Source of the DNA: an uncultured Oscillospiraceae bacterium
GTDB taxonomy: Bacteria; Bacillota; Clostridia; Oscillospirales; Acutalibacteraceae
Reading direction: 5' to 3'
Length of the DNA: 5,462 bases
Assembly: GCA_900554525.1 (NCBI GenBank)
Contig: USHL01000104.1
Coordinates: forward strand, 1 to 5,462
A model generated the notes under the pieces. That model saw nothing but the letters and a program-made list of their open reading frames with translations. It ran no database searches and was not told where the DNA came from. A program made the position numbers and the translations under genes. This document shows, piece after piece, positions 5,427 through 5,462 of this stretch (positions within the stretch are counted from its first letter, which is position 1; each line of letters starts with the position of its first letter).

Positions 5427-5462
5427 AGATCGGAAGAGCACACGTCTGAACTCCAGTCACTG
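5427..5462 (+). other. Illumina TruSeq adapter contamination
   Basis: Positions 5427-5460 are the complete 34-base TruSeq read-1 adapter, beginning AGATCGGAAGAGC and ending CCAGTCAC. Two further bases (TG) follow, possibly the start of an index or an assembly error. It joins directly to codon 48 of tex. This is a library or assembly artefact at the contig end and should be trimmed. Confidence 0.98.

Noticed and set aside
5427..5462. Continuation of Tex past codon 48
   Set aside because: These bases are sequencing adapter, so the encoded peptide is artificial.

Overview
The window looks like the end of a contig from an anaerobic, probably spore-forming Firmicute of the class Clostridia (an Oscillospiraceae-like gut bacterium is plausible). 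The reasons are strong AGGAGG-type ribosome binding sites, at least one TTG start, an Hrb-type flavin reductase-rubredoxin fusion typical of strict anaerobes, a two-gene SufC-SufB iron-sulfur system, and a small protein resembling spore-coat GerQ. The genus cannot be fixed from this sequence. The last 36 bases are not genomic: positions 5427-5460 are an exact Illumina TruSeq read-through adapter, followed by two more bases.

Left part (1-2987). A short plus-strand gene for a PPC/DUF296-domain protein (79-498) faces a three-gene minus-strand block. That block reads deoD (purine nucleoside phosphorylase), birA (biotin ligase/repressor), then a flavin reductase-rubredoxin (Hrb-like), and ends at a good intrinsic terminator at 497-531. 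birA and hrb are separated by only the hrb ribosome binding site and are surely co-transcribed. deoD and birA are 93 bases apart with no convincing promoter between them, so one transcript from the deoD promoter is the simplest reading.

Middle (2988-3511). An 83-base divergent promoter region separates deoD from a plus-strand 146-residue protein. That protein has a C-terminal Sm-like/GerQ-like beta domain and a CxxCx4C cysteine cluster. Its stop codon overlaps that of sufB by 9 bases, tail to tail.

Right part (3503-5426). A minus-strand sufC-sufB pair is coupled by an ATGA overlap and forms a minimal SUF (SMS-type) Fe-S cluster scaffold, with no cysteine desulfurase, SufD or SufU in view. 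It diverges from tex, which encodes an S1-domain transcription accessory protein and is cut off by the adapter after 48 codons. The sufC/tex intergenic region carries back-to-back sigma-A-type promoters whose -35 elements form an inverted repeat.

All gaps between genes are shorter than 130 bases. No tRNA, rRNA, CRISPR, mobile element or riboswitch was seen. I found no clear previously undescribed system. The most useful points are the adapter artefact, the compact SufCB pair and its promoter region, and the poorly characterised GerQ-like gene.
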